Below are positions 24,714-35,717 of a stretch of 64,000 nt of DNA, in pieces. Source of the DNA: Trichoderma breve (taxonomy: Eukaryota > Ascomycota > Sordariomycetes > Hypocreales > Hypocreaceae). The notes beneath the pieces are model-generated. The model was not told where the DNA came from. It ran no database searches and saw only the letters and a program-made list of their open reading frames with translations. The stretch lies in NCBI RefSeq assembly GCF_028502605.1, contig NC_079236.1:2418001-2482000 (forward strand). Reading direction: 5' to 3'. The stretch's first letter is position 1. Every line of letters begins with the position of its first letter. The translations under genes were made by a program, and so were the position numbers.

Positions 24714-27700
24714 CTACTCCTCATCTGGCTCTTCTTCTTCCGCAACCTGTCATCAGTTAGCATCATGTAACACAAACTCGAAGCCATATTTATAAGTACT
24801 CACATGGTCGTGGAAGTTTTGTCCATCGGTAGTCTCGTTGATGAGACCAACACGAATGCAGAAATCACCAAACTTCTCTCCCTCCTGTCTCTCGAGTGCG
24901 TAACGCTTGAGCAGGGCCCTCATGATTGTCAGGATCTCATCCTCCTTGATGCTTGCACGGTACAGCTTGTTCAGACGCTGGCCGTGGTAGCCACCGCCAA
25001 GGTACATGTTATAAGCGCCATAAGCCTTGCCAACAAAGGCGACTTCAGCCAGCCAGGGACGAGCACAGCCGTTGGGGCAACCAGTCATACGCATGACAAT
25101 GGAATCTTGACGAAGACCGTTCTCTTCGAGGCAGGCTTCGAGCTTGGTGATGAGCACGGGCAGGTAACGCTCCGACTCAGCCATTGCGAGACCGCAAGTG
25201 GGGAAGGCGACACAGGCCGATGAGCTGAGGCGAAGGGCAGAGAACTGGAGGTTGTCGAGCTTGTACTTCTTCATGAGATCCTTCATGGCAGGGACATCTT
25301 CATCGGCAACGCCACTGAGGACGAGGTGCTGGTTGCCGGTCAAGCGGAACTCGCCCTTGTGAATCTTAGCAATCTCGCGCAGACCAGTCTTCATCCGGAA
25401 GTCAGGAGTGTCCTCAATACGACCGTTTTCGATGAAAAATGTGAAATGGTTGACGCCAAACTCGTCCTTCTGCCAGCCAAAGGTGTCGACGTTGCTCTTG
25501 AACTCGAAAGCCTTGGGTGCCTCGAACTTTTGACCCCACAGATCCTCAACCTTGCCCTTGAAAACCTCGACGCCCATGTCGTCGATGGTGTACTTGAGAC
25601 GGGCGTGCTTTCGGTTCTTACGGTCACCGTGGTCACGCTGAACAAGCATAACCTTCTCGCAGGCGAGGTGGATCTGCTCCTTGGGGACATAGCCAAACAT
25701 GCGGCCAGTTTGGGGATAAGTCTTCTTGTTGTTGTGAGTAGCACCCATACCACCACCAGCAAGTAGGTTGAAACCCTCCAAAGTGCCATCCTTGTTTACG
25801 ATGGCGATCAAACCAATGTCGTGAGCATAGACATCAGTGTCGTTGTGAGGAGGGATAGCAACTGTGATCTTGAACTTTCGAGGCAGATAAGTAGGGCCAT
25901 ACAACGGCTCAAAGTCTTGGACGGCATCACCGGCAACCTGGACCTTCTTTTCGTTCTCATCAGCGATCCAGATTTCATGGTATGCACTCGTAGAAGGCAG
26001 CAAATGGTTGCTGATCTTGGCAGCATAAGACTGAACTTCTTCGTGAAGCTTGGACTTTGAAGGCAAAGAGCTGCACATGACGTTACGGTTTACGTCACCG
26101 CAAGCAGCGATCGTGGTCATGAGAGCGCGGTTAATGGCCTGCATGGTGGATCGTAGCTTGCCCTTGATGACACCGTGGAACTGGAAGGTTTGGCGAGTAG
26201 TAAGCTTCATCGTCTCGTTACCAAGCTTGCTGCTGATGTCGTCCATCTGGATCCACTGCGCGGCCGTCGCAACACCACCGGGCAATCTGCAGCGAACCAT
26301 GAAGCCATAGGCAGGCTCCAGGCCCTGAGCCTTTCTCTCATCACGGACATCACGGTCGTCCTGGAGATAGGTGCCGTGGAACTTGGTCAGCTGAGAGTTG
26401 GCGGCTGAGATGGCTCCGGTGGATGTATCCCTCAGCTCCTCTGCAATGGTGCCACGGAGGAAGTTTGACTCAAGCTTAATGTCTTCGTTGGTAACTGGCG
26501 GCGGCTCATCGGGGAGACCGTCGACCTTGTCCACACCGAGCGCCTGCCACAACTTGGGCTCCCACTCCTGGTAGCCGGTCTGGAAGCCATCCGGATCTTG
26601 GTCATCTCCTAAGCCGATGTCAACAAATCGCTTGCCGCCCAGGTTGCCCAGAACTCTGTCAAGATCCTTGGCTGGCTTGTTATAGTAGATCTTGTCCTCC
26701 TTTCGCGGCCAGTAGTGGCTGTCACCCAAGCCAAAGACGGAGTAGTTGACGCCAGCCAGGTCGAGGTCTGTGTTGTCCTTTACAGCATCCCAGAAAGCCA
26801 ATCCGTTTTGAGGGAATTCTCCCTGTCCGGCGGTGGAGGTGATGAAGACAATGTTTTCCTCACTTGGCAAATCCTCAACGGGGTAGTCTTCCATAGCCAT
26901 TGCTGCTGTCTTCAAACCACGAGCTCTACCCCGGTTTGCCAATCGCTTGGCGAGGGTGCTGCCGTTGCCGTTGTCAGAAGCAAACAAGATGGTCAGAGGA
27001 GCGCCCAGAAGGCCTTCGAGGAGCTGGTTGTAAGCATCCTTTGCCTTCCTCTTCTGTGCAGCCCGGACCTCAGTTCCAAAGTCCTGACCAAGGTTGGCAG
27101 CGAAGTTAGGCTCCTTCTTCATGATTTGAGTCAGTTGGTTGTCTCGAGCCAGGAAAGCCTTCAGCTCTTGCTTGAGGAGCTCCGAATCCAGGGAAAAGGC
27201 GGGCTCGCCCTTGGCCTCGTTATCAGGGTTCCATCTGTAGAGAGGCCAGTATCCAGCATCCACAGCCTTCTTGGTCTCTTGCAGAACGGTGAGAGGAGAG
27301 TCGGTCTCGCCAAAGTAGGGCAAGTAGGCCAGGACAACTGATGGGCCGTTGAACTTGTCTGCCTCGAGCAGTGCTTGCAAAACTTGAGTGTATGAGCTGT
27401 AGACAGCGGTGGAAGCCACATAGACATTACCAAAGTTCATCGCGTACAGGCCGATATCCTTCTTCCTTCTGTTGGCGTCGGCCACGGCCTTTTCGGAGTA
27501 GGGAGTTGAGTCAATAATCAGCATGTTCACATTTTCACCAGACGCAAGAACATGGTGAACACCAGAGTTGCCGAGATCGTAAGCCCAAGCATCAGAGCCC
27601 ATCAGCCAGAGAGACTCCTTCCGGAAAAGGTTACGGTTCGTGAGAAGCTTCTGGGCTGCTGGTGAGCCATCTTCTTCCAACTTGGCAATAACGTCATCAG

Positions 27701-29671
27701 AGATCACATCGGACTTTGCTTGGTCATCAGAGTTGACAGCCCATCGCGCCAGCCAACTCTTCAGAGCCTCAGTAGCAGCCCCAGTGCTGCTTGCTGCTTG
27801 CTTGACCTCGGCCACAAACCTGGTTCGCAATTCTTTGCGGGCCAATAGAGAGCCGAAGCCGAATTCGGGGCTGGCGGCTACAGTGGCAGAAATACCGGCA
27901 TTCTGAGATTCTAGGGCATTGGCAATGTAGGTTCTGCTGCCGAAGAGCTGGTCGAGAATTTTGGAATAAGCAACCTCGAGTTTCGGGGCCTCAACGCCAG
28001 CTGCAACTGGCTCACTCGGTCCCTCCTTGACACCAACTTCCAGGTTCTGGATGGGCTGCGCAGCCGTGAGATTTTGAACGATGCCACGCAGAGCTTGATC
28101 GGTAGCCTCAGGGGCAATGTATCCCAGTTGGTGGCCAACAATAGTCTCAACACCACCAGGGCCGCTCTTGATAGACGACAAAACATCAATCAGCAAGGGA
28201 CCCCATTTGGTTGTCTTTCGGTGAATCTGCTCCAGGACGGCGATCCTCTTAATCGACTTGGGGATGCTTGCCACGAGCTTGGAGCCAATCCAGGGTCGGT
28301 ACAGGCGAGGTGTAAGAATACCAATCTTGGCGTAAACGTCATCAGCTTTAGCAGTGTCGATGGCTTGAGCAAAGGAACCGGTGTCGGAGCCGAAGATGAA
28401 GAGGCAGTTCTCCGCATTGGCCGGTCCAGTGTATTCGAAGGCATTGTACTGTCGCCCAAGAGCCGTGTTCAGCTGTGCCCAGATGCGAGTGGCACAGACA
28501 TAGACATCTTCGGATGTCACCTGGGGAGCAGCAATCTCAACAGTAGTGGCAACTGATGAGGATCCAGTGGGGGTGCTGGAGCTGCTCGCCTGGCTGGTCT
28601 TGGCGGACAATTCAGATACTGCTTTCGAAACGAGACTGGCGGTCGATTGCTGAAGGGTCGATGCTTTGTCGACGGTACCAGAAGACTCGGCCTCCTGGTG
28701 GTCTGAGGAAATGGCAACATGTCCGTCATCGGCGTACAGTCCAGAGGCCTTGATGGTGCCAGCTTGGAGTCTCCTGACAGTATCGATGTCAAGGACAGCT
28801 CGCACTACTGTGAAATCTTCTAGGCCGATGGGCTCATCACGAGCCGAAGTGTCTGGAGAGAAGAAGTGGATGACAGCCTTGCTAGTGCGCAGAGCTAGGG
28901 CATGAGCAGTGATGGCCATGTCCTGTGCCTCCTGAAGAGATTCAGACTGTAGGAAGGTCCAGCCTGAGTTTCTGATGGAAGTGATGACAGAGAAGTCGGC
29001 AAAGCCGCGGGGCTGGAGGGAGACATGAAGGACAACAGGGTAGTTGGCGAGCTTGTAAAGATGAGAGATGGAAGGGAGTAAGATAGAAGAAGTCGTCGTG
29101 ACAGAGACGAGCTTGCCTGACCGAGCAGGAGCAAAGACAGACAGCAACGGGTCATTGTTATGACGAATATGTTGTATCTAGAAATCGGGTTGTGGTTAGT
29201 GAGCTCCTATTGCTTTTTGACTTTTTTTCGGACTGTCGGCGGACCAGGATCGGGTCGTCGTCATTGTAGTGGGTTGAATATGTAAGTGGGTAAAAGAGCG
29301 AAAAAGACAAAAACAACAAGCATGGGCAGTCAGACACTCACCTCAGGAATGGTATCTTCAGTAGCTGCAACAATTCCACGGTCCTTGCGGCTAGCAAACT
29401 TCTTCAAGTGAGAGGAAAACTCAGAGTCGGCAGCCAATGAAGGCTGGACAGAAATGACGACATCGCTAGAGAGGTAGGCGATTCTCGCAGCTACACAGAC
29501 GAAAAAGCAACAGAGAAACAACAGGTTAGCCCAGTTTCGATGAGATAGAGGTGTTTACAGTGGAATTCAAGAAGAAGGGAAGTGGTAGAGAGAGAAGATA
29601 TTCCCATCATCCATAGCAGACACAAACTTACCAGCCTCTTCAGGCGTGCGGATGTGAACCGAGGTCGCCAT
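24714..29671 (-). CDS. MET5: assimilatory sulfite reductase (NADPH) beta subunit, Met5 family
   Basis: Siroheme/4Fe-4S hemoprotein that reduces sulfite to sulfide for cysteine and methionine synthesis. Exons on the minus strand are 29671-29632, 29490-29342, 29177-24804 and 24746-24714 (4596 nt, 1531 aa; yeast Met5 is about 1440). The N-terminal half resembles pyruvate:ferredoxin oxidoreductase/TPP-type folds. A flavodoxin-like domain lies near 790-930 (FASDNGNGSTLAKRLANRG, ITSTAGQGEFPQNG). The nitrite/sulfite reductase repeats follow, with cofactor cysteines in CVAFPTC (about 1385) and CPNGC (about 1434). The last exon adds the acidic tail VAEEEEPDEE. The start gives MATSVHIRTPEEA, and the first two introns are required to join it. 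Neighbouring genes are unrelated. Confidence 0.94.
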
Positions 29672-31125
29672 GCCCGTTTTCGTCGTCGGCCTCTAGGATC
29701 AATCCAACACTTTTCGAGATTATGATCCCTAAAAGATGGAAAGAAGAGGCAAGTGACGATGGAGAATGAGGAAAGAAAAGGGAGTGAGGGAGAAGTAAAA
29801 AATTGAAACAGCCCTTAGGAAGAGGCCTAGTGAACGACGATGCGAGAGGAATGGTGAGTTATAAGATGACTAGTCCACCAATTCAACAAGCCATGTCACC
29901 CTCAGCCGATGCCGTTACCGTCTGTTTCTCGTTTTCCCTCTATCAATTCGCAGCTGTCCTCCCCTAAGCTTTTCTTTTCCTTGAGCCACAACCATGTCTC
30001 GAGGCTCCACTGACTGCCTCAGCCAAATTTCCATTCCCCGCAGAAGCCCGAGTTTTGGAGGATTGCGTGATCGCTTAGCGCTTGGAGGTCTGCACAGTCT
30101 TGCGTGGGCGCCACCCGCCAAAGGGCAGCCATAGGGCAGCCATAGGACGGCGGCGATGGCGAAATCGCTCTCTGACAAATCCCTGCCGTCAGATTCGTTG
30201 CGGTGCGACGTGGGAATGTTGAGGCGTGGGAAGGGCGGATAATTGCTGGGTTTTGGAGATGGAGTTTTACGTTGCAAAGGTGCACTGAGCACTAAGGCAT
30301 CAGGGTTGCTTAGATTAGTTAGATAAGCCAGAACAAGGTAGAGGCAGAAGACACGATAAGTTGTACTGACATTGACTGACACAGGCTACCTACAATTGCT
30401 CACATACAAAACCGTAACCTCCGTATCAAACCCGTAAATAGTGCCAAACATACAAAATCTTGATCCTCACAGGCAAAAGCACAATCGTTGCTTGCTCGCT
30501 GACGCCATCAACACTAAACCCAGTTCAGTACCTAATGGACCGCCGCTCTCGCCGCAATCATGCCGCATTGCCTCTATTCCAACAGCTTGTTCGACCATCC
30601 ATCACTCATCTATTCGTTATTAGACTACACCGGACCCTGGATTAGCCCTTCTGGCACCGTCCTTGCACCACCTTGGACCCATCAAAGCTCCCTCCGACTT
30701 CCGTCTCTCCCCCAAAGGCACCGACGAGCCGAGCCCACACTCACGTCCTCATTCGCTCATTCGTTCGTCTGCCAGACTCCAACGCCCGGTAACGGCTGGC
30801 AGCCAATCGTTAGTACCTCCGAATGCCGAGAGATTTGCATGGCCCGGCCCTCGGCGTCTTCTCTGCCTGCCCAAGGCCCCCAAATAAGCATACCGAATAG
30901 TGCTATTAATTATTGTATTAAATAAGGCCACGCTCGTGACTACCCAAAACAGTGAAAACCCAACCGTGCCGAGATTTTTTCTCTCGATGATGAATCGCGG
31001 GGTTCCGATCGCGTCATTTCGTACCCCAGTCTTTCCATTCACATCATGTCTTTCCATCCCTATTGTTTCATCCCCTTCCCTCAACCTCAGTAACTGAAAG
31101 ACTCTCTATCTACGGAGTAACCCTC
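29672..31125. other. intergenic: MET5 promoter and KEI1 3' region
   Basis: 1.45 kb. No supported gene; the short frames on both strands have no recognisable family. A direct 11-nt duplication (AGGGCAGCCAT repeated) occurs near 30123-30143. I did not find a clear perfect binding site for the Cys3/MetR sulfur regulator by eye. Confidence 0.45.
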
Positions 31126-32007
31126 TCATACTTCGCCAGCCAGAGTTGCTACCGTGCTGGGTTTCCGGCTGCTACCACCCTCAACCCATTCTCTCGCCTC
31201 AGAGTAATCCATCCAGTAGTTGCGTCCGAAAGACACCATCAGTCGACCGAGCTGACCCTTTCGTCCTTCACCGTCAGGCAGGTCCGCAGCAAAGGGACCC
31301 ACGTGATCATCGACACCAGGTCCTTCAAGGATCATCAGTTGCATATACTTCTGCAGCACCTGGCGTGCATAGTTCATGACGACCAGGCTGAAGTAGACTC
31401 TGATCAGGGTCAAGCCAGTGATCAAGAGCATGCTGGCGGCTGTCTCTTGAGGTACAACATCGCCATGCACGGCAGTTTCGCGACGGAGACCCTCCATGCC
31501 CTCAGCAACCATATCAGGCAGACTGGATCCGTTTGATGAAGCAGTGGCGAAGTACCAGTCCATTCCAAAAGCCACTGTAGAGGCGCCGTTGATGATGGCA
31601 TCGATGACATACAGCCACGCCAGGGCCAGGCATTCGAACGGGCTCTGCTTTCGGATATGCGGGATCAGGTAGACGAGGAGGCCGAGAACGCCAATACAGT
31701 AGACGTAAGTCGTAAGCTGGAAGAGGGAGAGCTGGAATCCGGTAAGGATCGCAAGAAGACCGTAAACGCCCGTAACCTTGTTGAAGACCAGTGCCAAGGA
31801 AATCAACTCAGTGCCAGTCTGCAGGCTAATGAGGCCGAAGAGGGTCTAATCGCGACTGTCAGTACCATGATTTCATCTTCTTCATCGCTTGAACCATCTC
31901 CCGACGGACATCTCCTATCAAAAAGAGGGAGAGGGAGAGAGAGGATTCCACGTGTGACCTACCTTCGGCCGAGGTATCCGCAGATACAGCCTCGTAAATT
32001 TGGACAT
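31126..32007 (-). CDS. KEI1: inositolphosphorylceramide synthase regulatory subunit Kei1
   Basis: Golgi membrane partner of the Aur1 catalytic subunit in fungal sphingolipid synthesis. Exons on the minus strand are 32007-31963 and 31845-31126 (765 nt, 254 aa). Exon 1 encodes MSKFTRLYLRIPRPK and exon 2 starts TLFGLISLQTGTELISLALVFNK, the family signature. Four hydrophobic helices follow (LGLLVYLIPHIRKQSPFECLALAWLY is characteristic), then a helix with LTLIRVYFSLVVMNYARQVLQ and a soluble tail. The intron is 117 nt with GTAGGT donor and GATTAG acceptor. Recognition rests on the N-terminal and IPHIRKQSPF segments; in older annotation this is a domain-of-unknown-function family. Confidence 0.85.
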
Positions 32008-32903
32008 TATGAACAGACCTCCCGTCGCGATTGTCGTCTATACTGATAAAAAAGAAATCAAACAAGTCTATCGCAAGAATAGACAAGAAACAAACTGAAG
32101 ACGCCGAGAGATAGAGGATAACGGGAGAAGCGTAGAGATCTTGGAAGTTTCGGCGACGGCGGAGATGATTGCGACAAGGAGAGCCTTCCAAGCGCGCTTA
32201 GCTGGATCTGTGCACAAGGGTCCCACAATGGCAGTCATCCAGCCAGTCAGATCAGGGCCAAGCTGACACAATCACATGATATATCACATGAGCCAGCTTC
32301 AGCTCGGGAAGCCCGTAGCGAACCAAAGCGAGGCCTCTTGGGCAGGGCAATTTTTTGTCGCTGGGCGCAGATCCACCATCACGTCACCGGGCGAACGTCC
32401 GAAGTAACCTGTATGTAGCTTTGTACCTTTCAGCCGTGATGACCTTGCCCAGGCTTTGTTTGACAGTATCTCGTCTATCCAATGGCATGAGCAGTTACAC
32501 GCACATCATCATCACACTCTGTTGCATTTAATCGGTCCACTAAATCTGCTGTTCCTCTGCAGACTGCCAATTCGTATTGTTGTTTAGCCAGTCATTCTTC
32601 CTCTGTGCGGTATATACATACCTTAGCTAAAGCTATTATTACACCGGGCGGTTCCGGATGAGGAGCTCTATTTTGCGAGAAGCCAACAACCTCTGGATTC
32701 TCAATAGACCTGCAACACGAGTACCAGCCTCAACTTTAATTTCAACAGCCTATCTGAACAAAGCCTTCTATTCAGTTAAACGTGCCCCGTTAGCACGCAC
32801 TAACACCCAGCTCTTGTACTCCGCAGAAACCCTACCCTGCAACCGCCGCATCTCAAACGTGGGCCGTATATCATCACCACCTTCACATCCACCAATTCGA
32901 ACC
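32008..32903. other. divergent intergenic region KEI1/RKI1
   Basis: About 0.9 kb with both promoters. From 32658 it contains an ATG-initiated frame continuous and in phase with RKI1, described under that gene. A second short minus-strand frame at 32068-32271 shows no family. Confidence 0.5.
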
Positions 32904-33821
32904 ATGGCTAGCAGTGCACCCAATGCCGCGGCTCTGATCGAGTCCGCAAAGAAGGCTGCCGCCTTTCAAGCTGTCGAGGACCACCTCTCTCCCACTGACA
33001 AGTTCGTCGGGATTGGATCTGGCAGCACTGTCGTCTATGTGGTGGAAGCTATTGCGGCCAAGGGGCCAAGCTTTTCCGCCAACATGACCTTCATTCCCAC
33101 AGGCAGCCAGTCAAAGGGTCTGATTAGAGCAGCTGGATTGAGACTGTGCAACCTGGACGAGCGCCCTGTTGTGGACGGCGTGTCGGTTGCCTTGGACGTT
33201 GCCTTTGATGGTGCAGATGAGGTTGATGAGGATCTTAACCTCATCAAAGGAGGAGGTGCATGTCTCTTTCAAGAGAAGCTTGTCGCCGTAGCGGCTAAGA
33301 AGTTCATTGCAGTTGCGGGTGCGTCAATATCTTACTATCTACCATAGTTTGTCCCTTGTCGACTAACATCTTGTATAGATTCTCGCAAGCAATCACCCCG
33401 GTTATGCACCAAGTGGAAGACTATTCCTATCGAGGTCCTCCCCCTTGCAGCTCCGGATGTCTTGAACCGTCTCAAAGCCATGGGCTCCCCCAACCCTGTT
33501 GTCCGTTCCGGCCTACCCAGCAAAGCTGGTGAGTGCGTGACTGACAATGGCATGTGGATCATCGACGCTCCTTTCCCGCCGCTGCTACTTCCCAAGGACC
33601 TGACAGCGGAGGTCGACGGTAACGGTAAGAACGGAGCCTGGGAAATCGGAAAGCTGGCAGAAGAGCTGGTCAAGCTTCCTGGAATTGTGGAAATTGGCCT
33701 CTTCCACGGATTTAATGGAGTTCAGGCTGTTGGTCTGGGCAAGCAATTCCAAGCACAGAAGCCGGTTGCAGCTTACTTTGGCACACCGAGCGGCGAGGTC
33801 CAGGTACAGAATGCAGCATAA
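32904..33821 (+). CDS. RKI1: ribose-5-phosphate isomerase A
   Basis: Interconverts ribose 5-phosphate and ribulose 5-phosphate in the non-oxidative pentose phosphate pathway. Exons are 32904-33318 and 33379-33821 (858 nt, 285 aa). The substrate loop is GIGSGSTV, with catalytic-region motifs [21 protein letters not shown] and [19 protein letters not shown]. The C-terminal part carries [26 protein letters not shown] and [12 protein letters not shown] chose the ATG of [20 protein letters not shown] because it matches the usual length and N-terminus. An upstream ATG at 32658 is in frame with no stop between and would add 82 residues rich in Arg, Ser and Ala, presequence-like. It is followed by ATP5 on the same strand, 246 nt away. 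Confidence 0.93.
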
Positions 33822-34067
33822 GGGTACAATAAAAATGTTAAAATCTAAAATCACCAGCGAAAGTCTCTTGATATTTGTGTGTTCGAACGTAGTACTCGGA
33901 TTTCATCAAGGCAGAGTTACGTAATCAGAAAAGTTGGTGCCTCACCCGCTCGGCAAGGCATCCACATCCAAAATTGCCGGCCGCAGAGAACCTCAACCTC
34001 GAAAAGCGATCTCTACGAAAGCCGGTCTCTCACCACCTTCGACGCCATCCAATCCTCCACGGCCGCC

Positions 34068-35108
34068 ATGCTGTCGCGACAAGTCTTCCGCTCCCTCAGG
34101 GCCGCTGCCCCTCAGCGTGCCGCCGCTCTCAGCATTGCTCCGGTCCGGACCTTTGCTGCCGCCGCCGCCAGCGAGCCCAAGGCTCCCATTGCCGTCTTCG
34201 GTCTCGATGGCACCTACGCCACTGCTCTGGTACGACATCCCCCGATGGAAATATAATATTTCTCGATGCTCCAGATGTCAAAAGCTGCCAATTGCGTACT
34301 TTTCCCGAGCGCTGCGGCTCCGGGCGCTGAGGAGTTGGCATCATCACAAAACGATGGCTAATACTTGCGTCAATTTTTAGTACACCGCGGCCTCCAAGAC
34401 TTCCACCCTCGATGCCACCGCCAAAGAGCTCGCCAAGCTGGGCGGCATCCTCGACAAGGACGCCAAGCTGGCCGGAATCCTGTCCGCCCCTACCCTGACC
34501 CCCGCCGACAAGTCTGCGATTGTTGCCGAGCTCGTCAAGCAGGCCGGTGCCAGCGGCGCCACCCTCAAGAACTTCCTCGACACCCTCGCCGAGAACAACC
34601 GACTGGGCCTCCTGAAGGGCGTCACTGAGAAGTTTGGCCAGATCATCGCTGCTGCTCGTGGCGAGGTTGAGATGACCGTTACCAGCGCTCAGGTGCGTCT
34701 ACCTTGGATTTTGAAATATCCTTGAATCAAACCTCGACATTTGAACGACATGCCAATGTCGGAATGGCATACTCTAGAAGATCGAATGTAATTCTAATGC
34801 GAGTATTCATAGGCTCTTGACCCCAAGACTCTGTCTCGTCTGGAGACTGCCGTTGCCAAGTCCTCCTACGTCGGTCAGGGCAAGAAGCTCAAGGTCACCA
34901 ACGCTGTACGTTGATACCCTTCCATGTATGGAGGGGGCCATTGGCTCCCTCTCCTTCTCTATTGAAAACGCCAACTCACACATGAATGTTATAGGTCAAC
35001 CCCGAGATTGTTGGTGGACTCATTGTCGAGGTCGGCGACCGAACCATCGACCTCAGCGTCTCCGCCCGCATCGCCAAGATGAACAAGCTCCTCACTGACA
35101 ACCTGTAA
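34068..35108 (+). CDS. ATP5: ATP synthase subunit 5 (OSCP, delta family)
   Basis: Oligomycin-sensitivity-conferring protein, linking the peripheral stalk to the F1 head of mitochondrial ATP synthase. Exons are 34068-34229, 34381-34692, 34813-34905 and 34995-35108 (681 nt, 226 aa). The N-terminus is a mitochondrial presequence ([20 protein letters not shown]...RTFAAAAAS). The OSCP domain starts near residue 40 with [21 protein letters not shown] and ends with [31 protein letters not shown], the C-terminal OSCP signature. Intron 1 is 151 nt; the others are 89-120 nt. It is the fourth respiratory-chain or ATP-synthase gene in the first 35 kb. Confidence 0.95.
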
Positions 35109-35717
35109 TTTATTCATGTATAAAAAATATTAAAACAAGAATCCCCTTTGTTGAACTTTTCCTTTGCTTCAACTAAAGGGTTAAAAAAGCTCAATTTTTC
35201 TTAACCAACGAAGCCCCCCACCAAAACATGTATAGAGGTTTTTTTGAGCTTGGGACAAGAAGTGATGCGGAGGTATTTTTTTAAAGGGTGGTTTGCATGC
35301 GTCCATATTTTATCTGGGAGGAGGGGGCGCAATAGCTGCCAGCCAGGGGGAAGAAGAGATGCTGTTGATTGGTGGCAACGGCATGTGCAAATAGAAGGCA
35401 AGTTTTTTCTAGAAAATGAAGAAATGGCTTTTCTGTATACAAACTCATGTGATACCATCTGTCTTTGTAAGAAGAAATGCTTAGAATCAACTCATATGGC
35501 GCATCTTTTCAACTGCTCATATAAATTCCAAGTAAAACATAACTAACAGAATCATATACCAAGGCATAACCCAATTTGTATCCTCCAAAATCTTATACCA
35601 AACATACCCTTCTTGCCTTGTACTGTAGTTCTAAATACAATATAGATCAAGCTACACCAATTTTTTGTTTTTCCAAAATCCAAATACCCTCCTCAGTATG
35701 ACACCAGCAGAGAGCCA
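35109..35717. other. convergent 3' intergenic spacer ATP5/GH63
   Basis: 609 AT-rich nt holding both 3' untranslated regions. No supported gene. Confidence 0.55.

Noticed and set aside
26715..27341. 208-codon plus-strand frame inside MET5
   Set aside because: Antisense to the flavodoxin-like part of sulfite reductase; no domain.
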